Shown one piece after another: positions 24,998 to 34,611 of a stretch of DNA of 64,000 nucleotides. The notes beneath the pieces were generated by a model. That model saw nothing but the letters and a program-made list of their open reading frames with translations. It did not search any database and was not told the DNA's origin. A program made the translations under genes and the position numbers. Numbering within the stretch: position 1 is the stretch's first letter; each line of letters opens with the position of its first letter. Source of the stretch: Arthrobacter sp. KBS0702 (GTDB taxonomy: Bacteria; Actinomycetota; Actinomycetes; Actinomycetales; Micrococcaceae). The DNA is taken from the NCBI RefSeq assembly GCF_005937985.2, contig NZ_CP042172.1, positions 1,178,001 through 1,242,000 of the forward strand. Reading direction: 5' to 3'.

Positions 24998-25015
24998 TTG
25001 TGAGTAGGGTCACAA
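24998..25015. promoter_or_regulatory. Perfect CRP/GlxR site ahead of the bkd operon
   Basis: TTGTGAGTAGGGTCACAA contains the full TGTGA-N6-TCACA consensus with 6-base symmetric arms. Its centre holds TAGGGT, a possible -10 box, so binding could directly block the promoter. It is 96 bases before the E1alpha start. It suggests cAMP-GlxR control of branched-chain oxoacid oxidation. Confidence 0.7.
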
Positions 25016-25110
25016 TTATCCGGGGCAACGGCGCCCGGGTGGCCGTCGCGCGTAGGGATCACGAGTCCCGCGGGCAGGGTCAGACGACGTCAGAAGGTTG
25101 CGGACAAACT

Positions 25111-26289
25111 GTGTTTACCGACGACGCGGGCAAGGGCGGCATTGCCGCCGGCGGCCCCGGGAACAGTGCAGAATCAAACAGGCGCTCGGGCGGCGATCTC
25201 GTCCAGCTCATCACCCCGGGAGGTGAACGCGTAAGCAATCCGGAGTTCGACTCCTGGGTCCAGGACGTCAGCGACGAACAGCTTGCCGCGCTCTACGAGG
25301 ACATGGTGGCGATCCGCCGCATCGACGCCGAGGCCACCGCCCTGCAGCGCCAGGGTGAGCTGGCCCTCTGGCCCCCGTTGCTGGGCCAGGAAGCCTCCCA
25401 GATAGGCTCGGCCCGGGCCCTCCGGGACGACGACTTCGTCTTCCCCAGTTACCGGGACAACGGCGTCGCCTACGTCCGCGGGGTACAACCGGCGGACATC
25501 GTCAAGGCCTGGCGCGGCAATGCCCTGGCCGGGTGGGATCCCTACACCGTGAACGTGGCGACGCAGCAGATCATCATCGGCGCCCAGTCGCTGCACGCGA
25601 CCGGGTACGCGATGGGAATCCAGAACGACGGCGCCGATTCGGTGGCCGTGGCCTACTTCGGTGACGGCGCCACCAGCGAAGGCGACGTCAACGAGGCCAT
25701 GGTCTTCGCGGCGAGCTTCCAGGCGCCCGTCGTGTTCATCTGCCAGAACAACCACTGGGCCATCTCCGAGCCGGTGATGCTGCAGTCCCACATCCAGATC
25801 GCGGACCGCGCCTCCGGCTTCGGCATTCCGAGCATGCGCGTGGACGGCAACGACGTGCTGGCCGTGATGGCCGCCACCCGGATCGCCATCGACCGCGCCC
25901 GCCGCGGCGGCGGACCCACCTTCATCGAGGCCGTCACCTACCGGATGGGACCGCACACGACGGCGGACGACCCCACCCGCTACCGGGACGCCAACGAGCT
26001 CGAGGACTGGGCCGCCAAGGACCCGATCGAACGGCTCAAGGCGCTGCTCGAGCGCAAGGGGCTGCTCACCGACGAACTCGTTGCCGCCGTCGCCGCCAAG
26101 GCCGACGCGGTGGCCAAGGCACTGCGCGCCGGCACCATCAACATGCCGGAGCCGCAGCCGCTGGACATCTTCAAGCACGTCTACAGCACGCCCAACTCCA
26201 CGCTGGACCGCCAGCAGGACCACTACGCCCGTTACCTGGCTTCCTTCGGCGATCCCGCAGAAGCCGCTTCCGAAGAAGGTGCACGCTGA
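25111..26289 (+). CDS. bkdA: Branched-chain 2-oxoacid dehydrogenase E1 alpha
   Basis: This 392-residue ThDP-dependent subunit decarboxylates the 2-oxoacids of Leu, Ile and Val together with E1 beta. The ThDP-binding motif GDGATSEGDVNEAM...QNN is present near residues 185-220. WPPLLGQEASQIGSARAL and VTYRMGPHTTADDPTRYRD match the BCKDH/PDH alpha family and include the conserved phosphorylation-loop region. The GTG start at 25111 is chosen since upstream frames run through the CRP-like site. The ribosome site is weak, so the true start could lie a little upstream. E1 beta follows with a one-base overlap. Confidence 0.9.
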   Translation: MFTDDAGKGGIAAGGPGNSAESNRRSGGDLVQLITPGGERVSNPEFDSWVQDVSDEQLAALYEDMVAIRRIDAEATALQRQGELALWPPLLGQEASQIGSARALRDDDFVFPSYRDNGVAYVRGVQPADIVKAWRGNALAGWDPYTVNVATQQIIIGAQSLHATGYAMGIQNDGADSVAVAYFGDGATSEGDVNEAMVFAASFQAPVVFICQNNHWAISEPVMLQSHIQIADRASGFGIPSMRVDGNDVLAVMAATRIAIDRARRGGGPTFIEAVTYRMGPHTTADDPTRYRDANELEDWAAKDPIERLKALLERKGLLTDELVAAVAAKADAVAKALRAGTINMPEPQPLDIFKHVYSTPNSTLDRQQDHYARYLASFGDPAEAASEEGAR

Positions 26290-27299
26290 TGACGCAGATG
26301 ACCTTTGCCCGAGCCATTAATTCGGGCCTGCGCAAGTCCCTCGAAAACGATCCCAAGGTGATCCTCATGGGCGAGGACATCGGCGCCCTCGGCGGCGTCT
26401 TCCGCGTCACCGACGGCCTGCAAAAGGACTTCGGCAAGCACCGCGTGGTGGACACCCCGCTGGCCGAATCCGGCATCCTCGGCACCGCCGTCGGGCTCGC
26501 CTACCGCGGCTACCGCCCTGTGGTGGAAATCCAGTTCGACGGCTTCATCTACCCGGCCTTCGACCAGATCGTCAGCCAGGTCGCCAAGATGCACTACCGC
26601 ACCCAGGGCGCCGTGAAGATGCCCATCACCATCCGCGTGCCCTTCGGCGGCGGCATCGGCTCACCGGAGCACCACTCCGAATCACCCGAGGCCTACTTCA
26701 CGCATACCTCCGGCCTGCGCGTCATAAGCGTCTCCAACCCGCAGGACGCCCACACCATGATCCAGCAGGCCATCGCCTCCGACGATCCGGTGCTCTACTT
26801 CGAACCCAAGCGCCGCTACCACGACAAGGGCGAGGTGGACGAGTCGCTCGACCTCTCCGCCGCCCTGTCCATGGAAAAGGCCCGCGTCGTCACCGAGGGC
26901 ACCGACGTCACGCTCGTTGCCTACGGCCCCCTCGTCAAGACCGCCCGCGACGCCGCCCTCGCGGCCGCCGATGAGGGCGTCTCCATCGAGGTGATCGACC
27001 TTCGCTCGCTGGCCCCGCTGGACTTCGCCACCCTGGAAGCCTCGGTCCGGAAGACCGGGCGGCTCGTCATCACGCACGAGGCCAGCCAGTCCGGCGGCCT
27101 CGGCGCCGAGGTGGCCGCCAGCATCACTGAGCGCTGCTTCTACCACCTCGAGGCCGCGCCCGTCCGGGTGACCGGCTTCGACGTCCCGTACCCGTATTCA
27201 AAGCTTGAAATGCACCACCTGCCGGGCCTGGACAGGATCCTCGACGGCGTCGACCGGGCCCTGGGCCGCCCCAACTCCCTTAGCGGGCTGGAAGGATGA
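26289..27299 (+). CDS. bkdB: Branched-chain 2-oxoacid dehydrogenase E1 beta
   Basis: This 336-residue transketolase-like subunit pairs with E1 alpha to form the heterotetrameric E1. Recognisable segments are MGEDIGALGGVFRVTDGL, VVDTPLAESGILGTAVGLAYRG, EIQFDGFIYPAFDQ and the C-terminal VTGFDVPYPYSKLE. The gene is coupled to both neighbours by overlapping start and stop codons, which favours stoichiometric synthesis. Confidence 0.95.
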   Translation: MTQMTFARAINSGLRKSLENDPKVILMGEDIGALGGVFRVTDGLQKDFGKHRVVDTPLAESGILGTAVGLAYRGYRPVVEIQFDGFIYPAFDQIVSQVAKMHYRTQGAVKMPITIRVPFGGGIGSPEHHSESPEAYFTHTSGLRVISVSNPQDAHTMIQQAIASDDPVLYFEPKRRYHDKGEVDESLDLSAALSMEKARVVTEGTDVTLVAYGPLVKTARDAALAAADEGVSIEVIDLRSLAPLDFATLEASVRKTGRLVITHEASQSGGLGAEVAASITERCFYHLEAAPVRVTGFDVPYPYSKLEMHHLPGLDRILDGVDRALGRPNSLSGLEG

Positions 27300-28705
27300 C
27301 CGCCACCATGATCAAGGAATTCCGGCTTCCGGACCTCGGCGAAGGCCTGACGGAATCAGAAATTGTCGCGTGGAAGGTCGGCGTCGGGGACACCGTCACG
27401 CTCAACCAGATCATCGCCGAGGTGGAAACCGCCAAGGCCGTCGTCGAACTGCCCTCGCCGTTCGCCGGTGTTGTGACGGCCCTGCATGAACAGCCGGGCA
27501 CCGTGGTGGAGGTCGGCAAGCCGATCGTTTCGTTCGAGGTGGAGGGCGACGACGGCGCCCCCGGCTCCGGGGAAGCCCCCGCCAAGCGGGAGCCGAATCT
27601 GGTTGGCTACGGCGCCGTGCTGGAAGGCTCGGGCCGGCCGGCCCGCCGTGCCCGCAGCTTCGCCGCCGCGGCAGCACCCGTCTCTGCCTCCGTGGCCGCA
27701 CCCGCCGCCGAGGCTGCCCCGGTCGCGGAAGTTGCCCCGGCTCCCGCCGCGGCAACAGTGCCTGCGGCCGAGCCCCAGGCGCCGGCATCCGCCGACGGCG
27801 CGGGAGCCGAGCGTCCACGCTCCACGCCGCCGGTGCGCAAGCTCGCCAAGGACCTCGGCGTCGACCTCGCGGCCGTCACTGGCACGGGGGAGCACGGCCT
27901 CATCACCCGCGACGACGTGCGGAACTTCGTCGGTGGCGGCGACCTTCCGGTGGCACCGCAGGAACTGGCCGGCCAGGCCGCCGCCGCGGCCCGTGGCCAG
28001 GGCGAGCGGGAAACCCGGACCCCGATCAAGGGCGTGCGGAAGTTCACCGCTGCGGCCATGGTGTCCAGCGCCTTCACCGCTCCGCACGTCACGGAGTTCC
28101 TTACCCTTGACGTCACGCCCACCATGGAACTGCTGGGCCGGCTCAAGGCCAGCCGGGCCTTCGCAGGCTACAAGCTGACGCCGCTGACCCTGGTATCCAA
28201 GGCCGTGCTGATCGCGCTCCGCAACCACCCGACGCTCAACGCCCGGTGGGACGAAGCCAACCAGGAGATCGTCCAGTTCAACTACGTCAACCTCGGCATC
28301 GCGGCCGCAACACCGCGGGGATTGACCGTGCCGAACATCAAGGACGCGGACCGGATGTCCCTGCTGGAGCTTTCCACGGCGCTGACCGAGCTGACCGAGA
28401 CCGCGCGGGCCGGCAAGACCGCCCCGGCGGACCTCTCCGGCGGGACGGTTTCCATCACGAACATAGGCGTCTTTGGCATCGACGCCGGCACGCCCATCCT
28501 CAACCCCGGCGAGGCCGCCATCCTGGCCCTCGGCGCGGTTCGGAAAATGCCGTGGGAGTACCAGGATGAGGTGGCACTGCGCCAGGTCATGACGCTGAGC
28601 CTGTCCTTCGACCACCGGCTGGTGGACGGCGAGCAGGGCTCCCGGTTCCTGCAGGACCTGGGCGCCATCCTTGCCGATCCCGGCATGGCGCTCGCGATGG
28701 TCTAG
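27296..28705 (+). CDS. bkdC: Dihydrolipoamide acyltransferase E2 of the oxoacid dehydrogenase
   Basis: This is the 469-residue core subunit. An N-terminal lipoyl domain carries the lipoylation site K47 in VETAKAVVELP. An Ala/Pro-rich linker follows (about 95-175), then a peripheral subunit-binding domain (PPVRKLAKDLGVDLAAVTGTG, to about 215). The C-terminal catalytic domain has the active-site motif SFDHRLVDGEQG near residue 440. It transfers acyl groups (isobutyryl, isovaleryl, 2-methylbutyryl) to CoA. A second ATG 12 bases downstream (MIKEFRLPDLGEG) is the more conserved start in the family. E3 is not in this operon and must be supplied from elsewhere. Confidence 0.94.
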   Translation: MTATMIKEFRLPDLGEGLTESEIVAWKVGVGDTVTLNQIIAEVETAKAVVELPSPFAGVVTALHEQPGTVVEVGKPIVSFEVEGDDGAPGSGEAPAKREPNLVGYGAVLEGSGRPARRARSFAAAAAPVSASVAAPAAEAAPVAEVAPAPAAATVPAAEPQAPASADGAGAERPRSTPPVRKLAKDLGVDLAAVTGTGEHGLITRDDVRNFVGGGDLPVAPQELAGQAAAAARGQGERETRTPIKGVRKFTAAAMVSSAFTAPHVTEFLTLDVTPTMELLGRLKASRAFAGYKLTPLTLVSKAVLIALRNHPTLNARWDEANQEIVQFNYVNLGIAAATPRGLTVPNIKDADRMSLLELSTALTELTETARAGKTAPADLSGGTVSITNIGVFGIDAGTPILNPGEAAILALGAVRKMPWEYQDEVALRQVMTLSLSFDHRLVDGEQGSRFLQDLGAILADPGMALAMV

Positions 28706-28720
28706 CCACCGAGGGCTCGC

Positions 28721-28757
28721 AGCTGCCGGCTTCCCCGCGACGGGGAGGCCGGCAGCT
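28721..28757 (+). terminator. Terminator hairpin after the bkd operon
   Basis: AGCTGCCGGC pairs with GCCGGCAGCT around an inner TTCCCC/GGGGA stem, followed by TTTG. It lies 15 bases after the E2 stop codon. Confidence 0.88.
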
Positions 28758-28972
28758 TTGTGTTTCGGCGCGGTCCGGGTGTCCCATGCGCAGCTGAGCT
28801 TCGATGCCCCGACGAAAGGTTCGGCACCGCTTGTCGAGCCGCGCCCTTTCGCTGGTCCCTAAGGGGATCCGTGTCTGAACCAGGGCCTAACGCGCGGCCT
28901 GGTCCCTATTACGCGGCCCTATCCATCAATGGGCGCCTGCGCGCCCGCAGGTCGGGAAGCACCGGTGATGCT
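28758..28972. other. Gap without recognised gene
   Basis: Between the bkd terminator and the VOC promoter no convincing coding frame or repeat is seen. A few open frames exist on the plus strand but lack ribosome sites and protein-like composition. Confidence 0.5.
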
Positions 28973-29001
28973 TGACGTCATACTTGCATTTTGCAAGTAT
29001 G
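28973..29001 (+). promoter_or_regulatory. Promoter with embedded perfect operator for the VOC-HxlR pair
   Basis: TTGACG (28973-28978) and AAGTAT (28995-29000) form a -35/-10 pair with a 16-base spacer. Overlapping them is a perfect inverted repeat: CATACTTGCA at 28979-28988, TTT, and TGCAAGTATG at 28992-29001. The predicted transcript would begin at about 29007, at the ATG of the VOC gene. The operator covers the spacer and -10, so the bound regulator would repress; the adjacent HxlR protein is the natural candidate. Confidence 0.72.
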
Positions 29002-29007
29002 GGCCGC

Positions 29008-29412
29008 ATGAGCCTTTTCATCACCTGCCCGGTTGAGAGCGTCGAGCGCGCGACCGTGTTCTATACCGCCCTCGGCTGGACCCTCAACGCCGAGATGTCC
29101 GATCACAACGTGTCCTGCTTCGCGATCGCGCCCGGTCAGTACGTCATGCTCGGGAGCCGCGAGATGTACGCAAGCGTTGGCGGGGCCGAGGAGCTGGTCG
29201 GCGGACCCGACACTCCCTCGAAGGTCACGGTCTCATTCGACCTCGGCAGCCGCGAAGCGGTCGACGCGCTCATCGAACGCGCCGGCGCCGCCGGCGGGCG
29301 GATCGGTGACACCGACGACTACCCCTTCATGTACCAGCGCCAATTCGACGATCCCGACGGCTATCACTACTCGCCGTTTTGGATGAAGCCGGACCCCGAT
29401 CCGGCCGCGTGA
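29008..29412 (+). CDS. VOC-superfamily (glyoxalase-like) protein
   Basis: This 134-residue single-module protein has the betaalphabetabetabeta pattern of vicinal-oxygen-chelate proteins. It starts MSLFITCPVESVERATVFYTALG and ends with a DPDGYHYSPFWM segment, where the metal-binding acid is usually an E or H. The first predicted strands read FITCPV and the pairing loop FYTALGW. The ATG at 29008 is chosen because the promoter predicts a leaderless transcript there; ATG at 28999 lies inside the operator. Function may be a lyase, dioxygenase or drug-binding protein. It overlaps the HxlR gene by four bases. Confidence 0.8.
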   Translation: MSLFITCPVESVERATVFYTALGWTLNAEMSDHNVSCFAIAPGQYVMLGSREMYASVGGAEELVGGPDTPSKVTVSFDLGSREAVDALIERAGAAGGRIGDTDDYPFMYQRQFDDPDGYHYSPFWMKPDPDPAA

Positions 29413-29702
29413 GCAACCTCGCCGCGGCCCTCGACATCGTCGGACCGCGGTGGGCCCTGCTCATCGTGGAGCGGCTGCTCGACGGGCCACAGCGCTACGG
29501 CGATCTGCAGCGCGACCTCGGAGTGCCGACCAACATGCTCGCGACCCGTCTGCGCGAGCTTGAGGCCGCCGGCGTACTGTCCCGCCTGCCCCTCCGGCAC
29601 AACACCAGGGCCTACGCGCTGACCGATAGAGGGCTCGCCTTGCGCGAGGCAATCATCGCGCTGGCCCGCTGGGGCGGCGAGGAGCGGCCTGGGCGTGGCT
29701 AG
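29409..29702 (+). CDS. HxlR-family winged-helix regulator
   Basis: This 97-residue protein starts at GTG (overlapping TGA of the VOC gene). The HxlR pattern is plain: LDIVGPRWALLIVERLLDGPQRYGDLQ, then GVPTNMLATRLRELEAAGVL and the wing RAYALTDRGLALRE. It lacks the N-terminal Cys found in redox or aldehyde-sensing HxlR members, so it may sense another signal. The co-transcribed VOC protein and the palindrome upstream suggest autoregulation. Confidence 0.9.
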   Translation: MSNLAAALDIVGPRWALLIVERLLDGPQRYGDLQRDLGVPTNMLATRLRELEAAGVLSRLPLRHNTRAYALTDRGLALREAIIALARWGGEERPGRG

Positions 29703-29924
29703 GCGCCGCGCACTTGCTCCTTTTGAGTTGCCGCGGTAATGGCGTATTTTCCGCCGCGCTTCATGGCCGAGCGGCAGGTCCCGTAAGCCCAGCCCTTGCG
29801 GGGCGGCGGCAATTCGCCGGCTCTACACCCGGCGACCGCAACTCATGGTTCGCATGCCATCCGCCCCCGGAACGCGCCGTGCCCCCGGAACGCGCCGGTA
29901 AGCCGGGGCAAGCCGTCGCCCGCG

Positions 29925-30551
29925 TCAGCCCAGCGGGCGGGGGGTTGTCGGCGCCATCAGGGCGGCCAGCGCCATGCTTTCCAGCAGCGGCCGGGCCCGC
30001 TTGAGCGCCATCCGGCGGCCATGGTTCCGCACCGAGTGCGGCGTGGAGTTGATCAGCCCGAAGGTGGCATGGGCGCGCATCCGCAGCTCGGCCGGGTCGG
30101 TGTCCGGATGCAGGCCGGCCAGAACGTCCACCCAGAGCTCCACGTAGTTGCGCTGCAGGGTGCGGACCTCGGCCTCGTCGTCGTCGTCGAGGCTGCTGAA
30201 GTCCTGGTCCTGGACCCGGATGACGTCCGGGTTGCTGAGGGCGAAGTCGACGTGGAATTCAACCAGGCCGGCGAGGGCCGCGGCGGGGCCGGCCGACCCC
30301 TCCACCACGCTCCGGCCGCCCTCCAGCAGGTCCTGGCTGACGCTGAGCAACAGCGCGCCGAGGACGGCCTGCTTGCCGGCGAAGTGGCGGTAGACGGCCG
30401 GGCCGCTGACTCCGGCCGCGGCGCCGAGGTCCTCCAGCGAAACCCGGTTGAAGCCGTCGGCGGCGAAGAGGGCGGCGGCCGCGGTGAGCAGCGCCTTGCG
30501 GCGGTTCTCCTTGGCCTGGCTTCGCTGGGTGGTCTGGCTGGACTCGGTCAC
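29925..30551 (-). CDS. TetR-family repressor of the leucine-type operon
   Basis: This 208-residue protein has an N-terminal HTH ([48 protein letters not shown], core [14 protein letters not shown]) and a helical ligand domain. It is divergent from the carboxylase operon, with 159 bases between them. Two GTTA-N8-TAAC sites in that gap are its likely operators. Homologues in this position respond to acyl-CoA intermediates. It starts with GTG after AGAGGGA. Confidence 0.92.
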   Translation of the reverse strand: MTESSQTTQRSQAKENRRKALLTAAAALFAADGFNRVSLEDLGAAAGVSGPAVYRHFAGKQAVLGALLLSVSQDLLEGGRSVVEGSAGPAAALAGLVEFHVDFALSNPDVIRVQDQDFSSLDDDDEAEVRTLQRNYVELWVDVLAGLHPDTDPAELRMRAHATFGLINSTPHSVRNHGRRMALKRARPLLESMALAALMAPTTPRPLG

Positions 30552-30607
30552 CGGCGTGTCCCTCTTCTCGAATGTCCCGTTTTAACGGTGCTGTGTTGGA
30601 CATCACA

Positions 30608-30649
30608 GTTAATAGAGACTAACCTAAATCTCAGTTATGCGGTACTAAC
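30608..30649. promoter_or_regulatory. Two GTTA-N8-TAAC operators
   Basis: GTTAATAGAGACTAAC (30608-30623) and GTTATGCGGTACTAAC (30634-30649) share the frame GTTA-N8-TAAC and the half-site ACTAAC, at a 26-base step. They lie between the divergent TetR gene and the carboxylase operon. A similar site precedes the dehydrogenase gene at 11072. Confidence 0.68.
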
Positions 30650-30663
30650 CGAAATTGCCGGGC

Positions 30664-30678
30664 GCCCCCAGTGGGGGC
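30664..30678 (+). other. Hairpin in the carboxylase operon leader
   Basis: GCCCCC-AGT-GGGGGC forms a six-base-pair hairpin 33 bases before the start codon. It may stabilise the 5' end of the mRNA. There is no T-run, so it is not a terminator. Confidence 0.45.
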
Positions 30679-30710
30679 ACCGGCACCACGGCCGAGGACG
30701 GAAGCAGTCA

Positions 30711-32318
30711 ATGGAGACAATCGCCAGCCAGGTGGACGCCGGCAGCGCAGGCTATGCCGCGAACCGTGAGGCACAGCTCGGCCTGGCCCGGGAGCTGAAA
30801 GAGCGCCTCGCCGCCGCCGCGCTGGGCGGCCCGGAAAAGTCCCGGGAACGCCATGTGGCCCGCGGCAAGCTCCTGCCGCGCGAACGCATCGACCGGCTGC
30901 TCGATGACGGCAGCCCCTTCCTGGAGATCGCCCCGCTGGCCGCCGACGGCATGTACAACGGCGACTCCCCGGGCGCCGGCGTGATCGCCGGGATCGGCCT
31001 GGTCCACGGCCGCCAGGTCCTGGTCATCTCCAACGACGCGACAGTCAAGGGCGGCACCTATTACCCGATGACGGTGAAGAAGCACCTTCGCGCGCAGGAA
31101 ATCGCGCTGGAGAACCGGCTGCCGTGCATCTACCTCGTGGACTCCGGCGGTGCCTTCCTGCCGAAGCAGGACGAGGTCTTCCCGGACAAGGAGCACTTCG
31201 GCCGGATCTTCTTCAACCAGGCCAGGATGTCCGCGGCGAAGATCCCGCAGATCGCCTCGGTCATGGGGTCCTGCACCGCCGGCGGCGCCTACGTGCCCGC
31301 CATGAGCGACGAAACCGTGATCGTGCGCAACCAGGGCACCATCTTCCTGGGAGGACCGCCGCTGGTGAAGGCCGCCATCGGCGAGATCGTCACGGCCGAG
31401 GAACTCGGCGGCGGAGACGTGCACTCGAAAATCTCCGGGGTCACCGACCACCTGGCCGAGAACGACGAGCATGCCCTCCAGATCGTCCGCGACATCGTCT
31501 CCACCCTGCCGAAGCCGGCGGCGCCTGTCTGGGACGTGGACACCGCCGTCGAACCCGTGGCCGACCCGGACGAGCTCTACGGCGCCGTCCCGACGGATGT
31601 CAACGCCCAGTACGACGTGCGCGAAGTCATCGCCCGGCTGGTGGACGGCAGCCGCTTCCACGAGTTCAAGAAGAACTACGGCACCACCCTGGTCACCGGC
31701 TTCGCCAAGCTGCACGGCCACCCGGTGGGCATCGTGGCGAACAACGGCGTGCTGTTCAGCGAGTCCTCGCTCAAGGGCGCGCACTTCATCGAACTCTGCG
31801 ACCAGCGCGGCATCCCGCTGATCTTCCTGCAGAACCTCTCCGGCTTTATGGTCGGCAAGGACTACGAGCAGGGCGGGATCGCCAAAAACGGCGCCAAGAT
31901 GGTCACGGCCGTCGCCACCGCCCGGGTGCCCAAGCTCACCGTCGTGATCGGCGGCTCCTTCGGCGCCGGCAACTACTCGATGTGCGGCCGCGCCTACTCG
32001 CCGCGCTTCCTCTGGATGTGGCCCGCCTCCCGGATCTCCGTAATGGGCGGCAACCAGGCCTCCAGCGTGCTCGCCACCGTCAAACGGGACCAGTACGAGG
32101 CCCGCGGCGAGGAATGGTCCGCCGCGGACGAAGAAGCCTTCAAGGCCCCGATCAAGGCCCAGTACGAGGACCAGGGCAGCCCGTACTATTCCACCGCGCG
32201 CCTGTGGGATGACGGCGTGATCGACCCCGCGGACACCCGCACCGTCCTGGGACTGGCGCTCGATGTCGTCTCCCGAACCCCGCTGCCGGAGACCTCCTTC
32301 GGCCTGTTCCGGATGTGA
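30711..32318 (+). CDS. accD1: Acyl-CoA carboxylase carboxyltransferase (methylcrotonyl-CoA type beta)
   Basis: This is a 535-residue carboxyltransferase subunit of a biotin-dependent carboxylase. The length and segments ([91 protein letters not shown]) match 3-methylcrotonyl-CoA carboxylase beta rather than propionyl-CoA carboxylase. It forms the complex with the alpha subunit encoded next, carboxylating 3-methylcrotonyl-CoA in leucine breakdown. It is the first gene of a seven-gene operon. Confidence 0.93.
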   Translation: METIASQVDAGSAGYAANREAQLGLARELKERLAAAALGGPEKSRERHVARGKLLPRERIDRLLDDGSPFLEIAPLAADGMYNGDSPGAGVIAGIGLVHGRQVLVISNDATVKGGTYYPMTVKKHLRAQEIALENRLPCIYLVDSGGAFLPKQDEVFPDKEHFGRIFFNQARMSAAKIPQIASVMGSCTAGGAYVPAMSDETVIVRNQGTIFLGGPPLVKAAIGEIVTAEELGGGDVHSKISGVTDHLAENDEHALQIVRDIVSTLPKPAAPVWDVDTAVEPVADPDELYGAVPTDVNAQYDVREVIARLVDGSRFHEFKKNYGTTLVTGFAKLHGHPVGIVANNGVLFSESSLKGAHFIELCDQRGIPLIFLQNLSGFMVGKDYEQGGIAKNGAKMVTAVATARVPKLTVVIGGSFGAGNYSMCGRAYSPRFLWMWPASRISVMGGNQASSVLATVKRDQYEARGEEWSAADEEAFKAPIKAQYEDQGSPYYSTARLWDDGVIDPADTRTVLGLALDVVSRTPLPETSFGLFRM

Positions 32319-34543
32319 GCCACGCTGTGACTGTTACTTCTTCACCTACGAAGCCGCTTTTCGGCACCGTCCTGGTCGCCAACCGCGGCGAGATCGCCTG
32401 CCGCGTGATCCGAACCCTGCGCGCCCTGGGCATCCGTTCGGTGGCCGTCTATTCCGACGCCGACGCCGGCGCCCGCCACGTGCGGGAGGCCGACGTCGCC
32501 GTCCGGATCGGCCCCGCGGCCGCCACCGAGAGCTACCTCAAGATCGAGGCCATCATCCAGGCCTGCCGCGACAGCGGCGCGGAGGCCGTGCACCCCGGCT
32601 ACGGCTTCCTGAGCGAGAACGTCGACTTCGCCCGCGCCCTGGAGCGGGCCGGCATCACGTTCATCGGCCCCGGCGTCGAATCCCTCAACGTCATGGGAGA
32701 CAAGATCCGCTCCAAGAACCACGTCACCGGCTACGGCGTCCCCGTGGTGCCGGGCATCGCCGAACCCGGCATGAGCGACGCGCAGCTCATCGAGGCCGCG
32801 GCCGGCGTCGGCTACCCGCTCCTGATCAAGCCCTCCGCCGGCGGCGGCGGGAAGGGCATGCACATTGTCGAACGTGCCGAGGACCTGGAGGCCACCCTGG
32901 CCACGGCCCGCCGGGTCGCCGCCAGCGCCTTCGGCGACGACACGCTGTTCCTGGAACGGCTCGTCACCACCCCGCGGCACATCGAGGTGCAGGTCCTCGC
33001 GGACAACCACGGCAACGTCATCCATCTGGGGGAGCGTGAGTGCTCGCTGCAGCGCCGCCACCAGAAGGTCATCGAGGAAGCACCGTCGCCGCTGCTCGAA
33101 TCCCTGCCCGACGGCGCCGGGATCCGTGCCCGGCTCGGCGAGGCGGCCTGCAACGCCGCCCGCAGCGTCAACTACTCCGGCGCCGGCACCGTGGAGTTCC
33201 TGGTCTCCGACAACGCCCCGGATGAGTTCTTCTTTATGGAGATGAACACCCGGCTGCAGGTCGAGCACCCGGTCACCGAGATGGTCACCGGTATCGACCT
33301 GGTCGAGTGGCAGGTCCGCGTCGCCGCCGGCGAGGAACTCACCATCGGGCAGGACGACGTCGTGCTGACCGGCCACTCGGTGGAGGCCCGCGTTTACGCC
33401 GAGGTGCCGGAGAAGAACTTCCTGCCGTCCACCGGGACGGTGCTGCTGCTGGATGAGATCCCTCGCCCCGCGCAGCGGCCCGGCGCCGCAGCCCGCAGCG
33501 ACGTCGAAACCGCCGGTGGCCGTGTCCGGGTGGACTCGGCGCTGGTCCAGGGGCTGGAGATCTCATCGAGCTACGACCCGATGATCTCTAAGGTGATCGC
33601 CTGGGGGCAGGACCGCAGCGCGGCCCTGGACACCCTGAACGGGGCGCTCGCCGAGTACACGGCGCTGGGCATCGACACGAACGTCGAGTATCTGCGCCTG
33701 CTGATCAACGACGCCGACGTCCGCGCCGGACGGCTCGATACCGGGCTGATCGAGCGCAAGCTGCCGGACTTCAGCTTCCGCCGCGTCGGCGAGGCCGAAC
33801 TCGTTGCCGCCGCCCTGTTCGCGCTGGCGCAGACGGAGCAACAGCACCAGTCCGCGCCCGCAGCCGGGCCCTGGCAGCGCCGGGACGGCTGGCGGCTGGG
33901 TGTCCGGGTGCCGCGGCGGATCAGCCTGGGCACGCCGGACGGCGGCGTCGCGACGGTGGCCGTTGCCGACGATCCGGCGGCAGGCCTCCTCCGGGTGTCC
34001 GTCGACGGCGGTCCGCAGCGGACAGCGCTCTGGCGGCCCACCAGCCGTTGCGAGGGGGAACTGGACCTCGACGGCGGCACCACGGCCTACACCTTCGCGC
34101 CGGTTTACACCGGGCCGGTCATTCCTGACTGGGACGAGCCGTCCCCCGGGGCGCCGACGGAACTCTTCCTCGGCAACGAGGGCTGGTCCTGCCGGCTCGA
34201 GGTGCTCACCCGCGAAACCCGGCTCGCCCGGGTGCTGGCCGCCGTCGAACGCGAGGAAGGCGCCGCGGACCCGGCGGTGCGTTCGCCGATGCCGGGCACC
34301 GTAGTCTCCGTCTCGGTCAGCAACGGCGACGCCGTCGAAGCCGGTCAGGTCCTGCTCGCCGTGGAGGCCATGAAGATGGAGCACCAGCTGGTGGCGCCCC
34401 TCGACGGAACCGTGCACATCACTGTCACCTCCGGCGACCTCGTCAAGGCTGACCAGGTCCTCGCGACGATCCACCCGCACGAACCCTCGAAAGCCGAAGA
34501 CACTGTCGAGGAATCCGTGATCGCCATGGGCGCCGCGGACTAG
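32315..34543 (+). CDS. accA1: Biotin carboxylase/biotin carrier (methylcrotonyl-CoA carboxylase alpha)
   Basis: This 742-residue protein has an ATP-grasp biotin carboxylase domain (about 15-460: [21 protein letters not shown]-type [26 protein letters not shown]). A linker BT-like region follows, and the C-terminal biotinyl domain carries the biotin site K687 in EAMKMEHQL. It charges biotin with bicarbonate for the beta subunit upstream. The GTG at 32315 overlaps the upstream stop codon; a second GTG 12 bases on is possible. Confidence 0.93.
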   Translation: MSHAVTVTSSPTKPLFGTVLVANRGEIACRVIRTLRALGIRSVAVYSDADAGARHVREADVAVRIGPAAATESYLKIEAIIQACRDSGAEAVHPGYGFLSENVDFARALERAGITFIGPGVESLNVMGDKIRSKNHVTGYGVPVVPGIAEPGMSDAQLIEAAAGVGYPLLIKPSAGGGGKGMHIVERAEDLEATLATARRVAASAFGDDTLFLERLVTTPRHIEVQVLADNHGNVIHLGERECSLQRRHQKVIEEAPSPLLESLPDGAGIRARLGEAACNAARSVNYSGAGTVEFLVSDNAPDEFFFMEMNTRLQVEHPVTEMVTGIDLVEWQVRVAAGEELTIGQDDVVLTGHSVEARVYAEVPEKNFLPSTGTVLLLDEIPRPAQRPGAAARSDVETAGGRVRVDSALVQGLEISSSYDPMISKVIAWGQDRSAALDTLNGALAEYTALGIDTNVEYLRLLINDADVRAGRLDTGLIERKLPDFSFRRVGEAELVAAALFALAQTEQQHQSAPAAGPWQRRDGWRLGVRVPRRISLGTPDGGVATVAVADDPAAGLLRVSVDGGPQRTALWRPTSRCEGELDLDGGTTAYTFAPVYTGPVIPDWDEPSPGAPTELFLGNEGWSCRLEVLTRETRLARVLAAVEREEGAADPAVRSPMPGTVVSVSVSNGDAVEAGQVLLAVEAMKMEHQLVAPLDGTVHITVTSGDLVKADQVLATIHPHEPSKAEDTVEESVIAMGAAD

Positions 34544-34611
34544 CACCCCACACTTTCAGCACCAGACCTCAGCCACAGCTTCATAGACATACCGACCAAG
34601 GAGTCACCCCC

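Noticed and set aside
24742..25110. Extended N-terminus of E1 alpha
   Set aside because: The frame is open far upstream, but it crosses the Lrp gene and the CRP-like promoter, and the family N-terminus does not need it.
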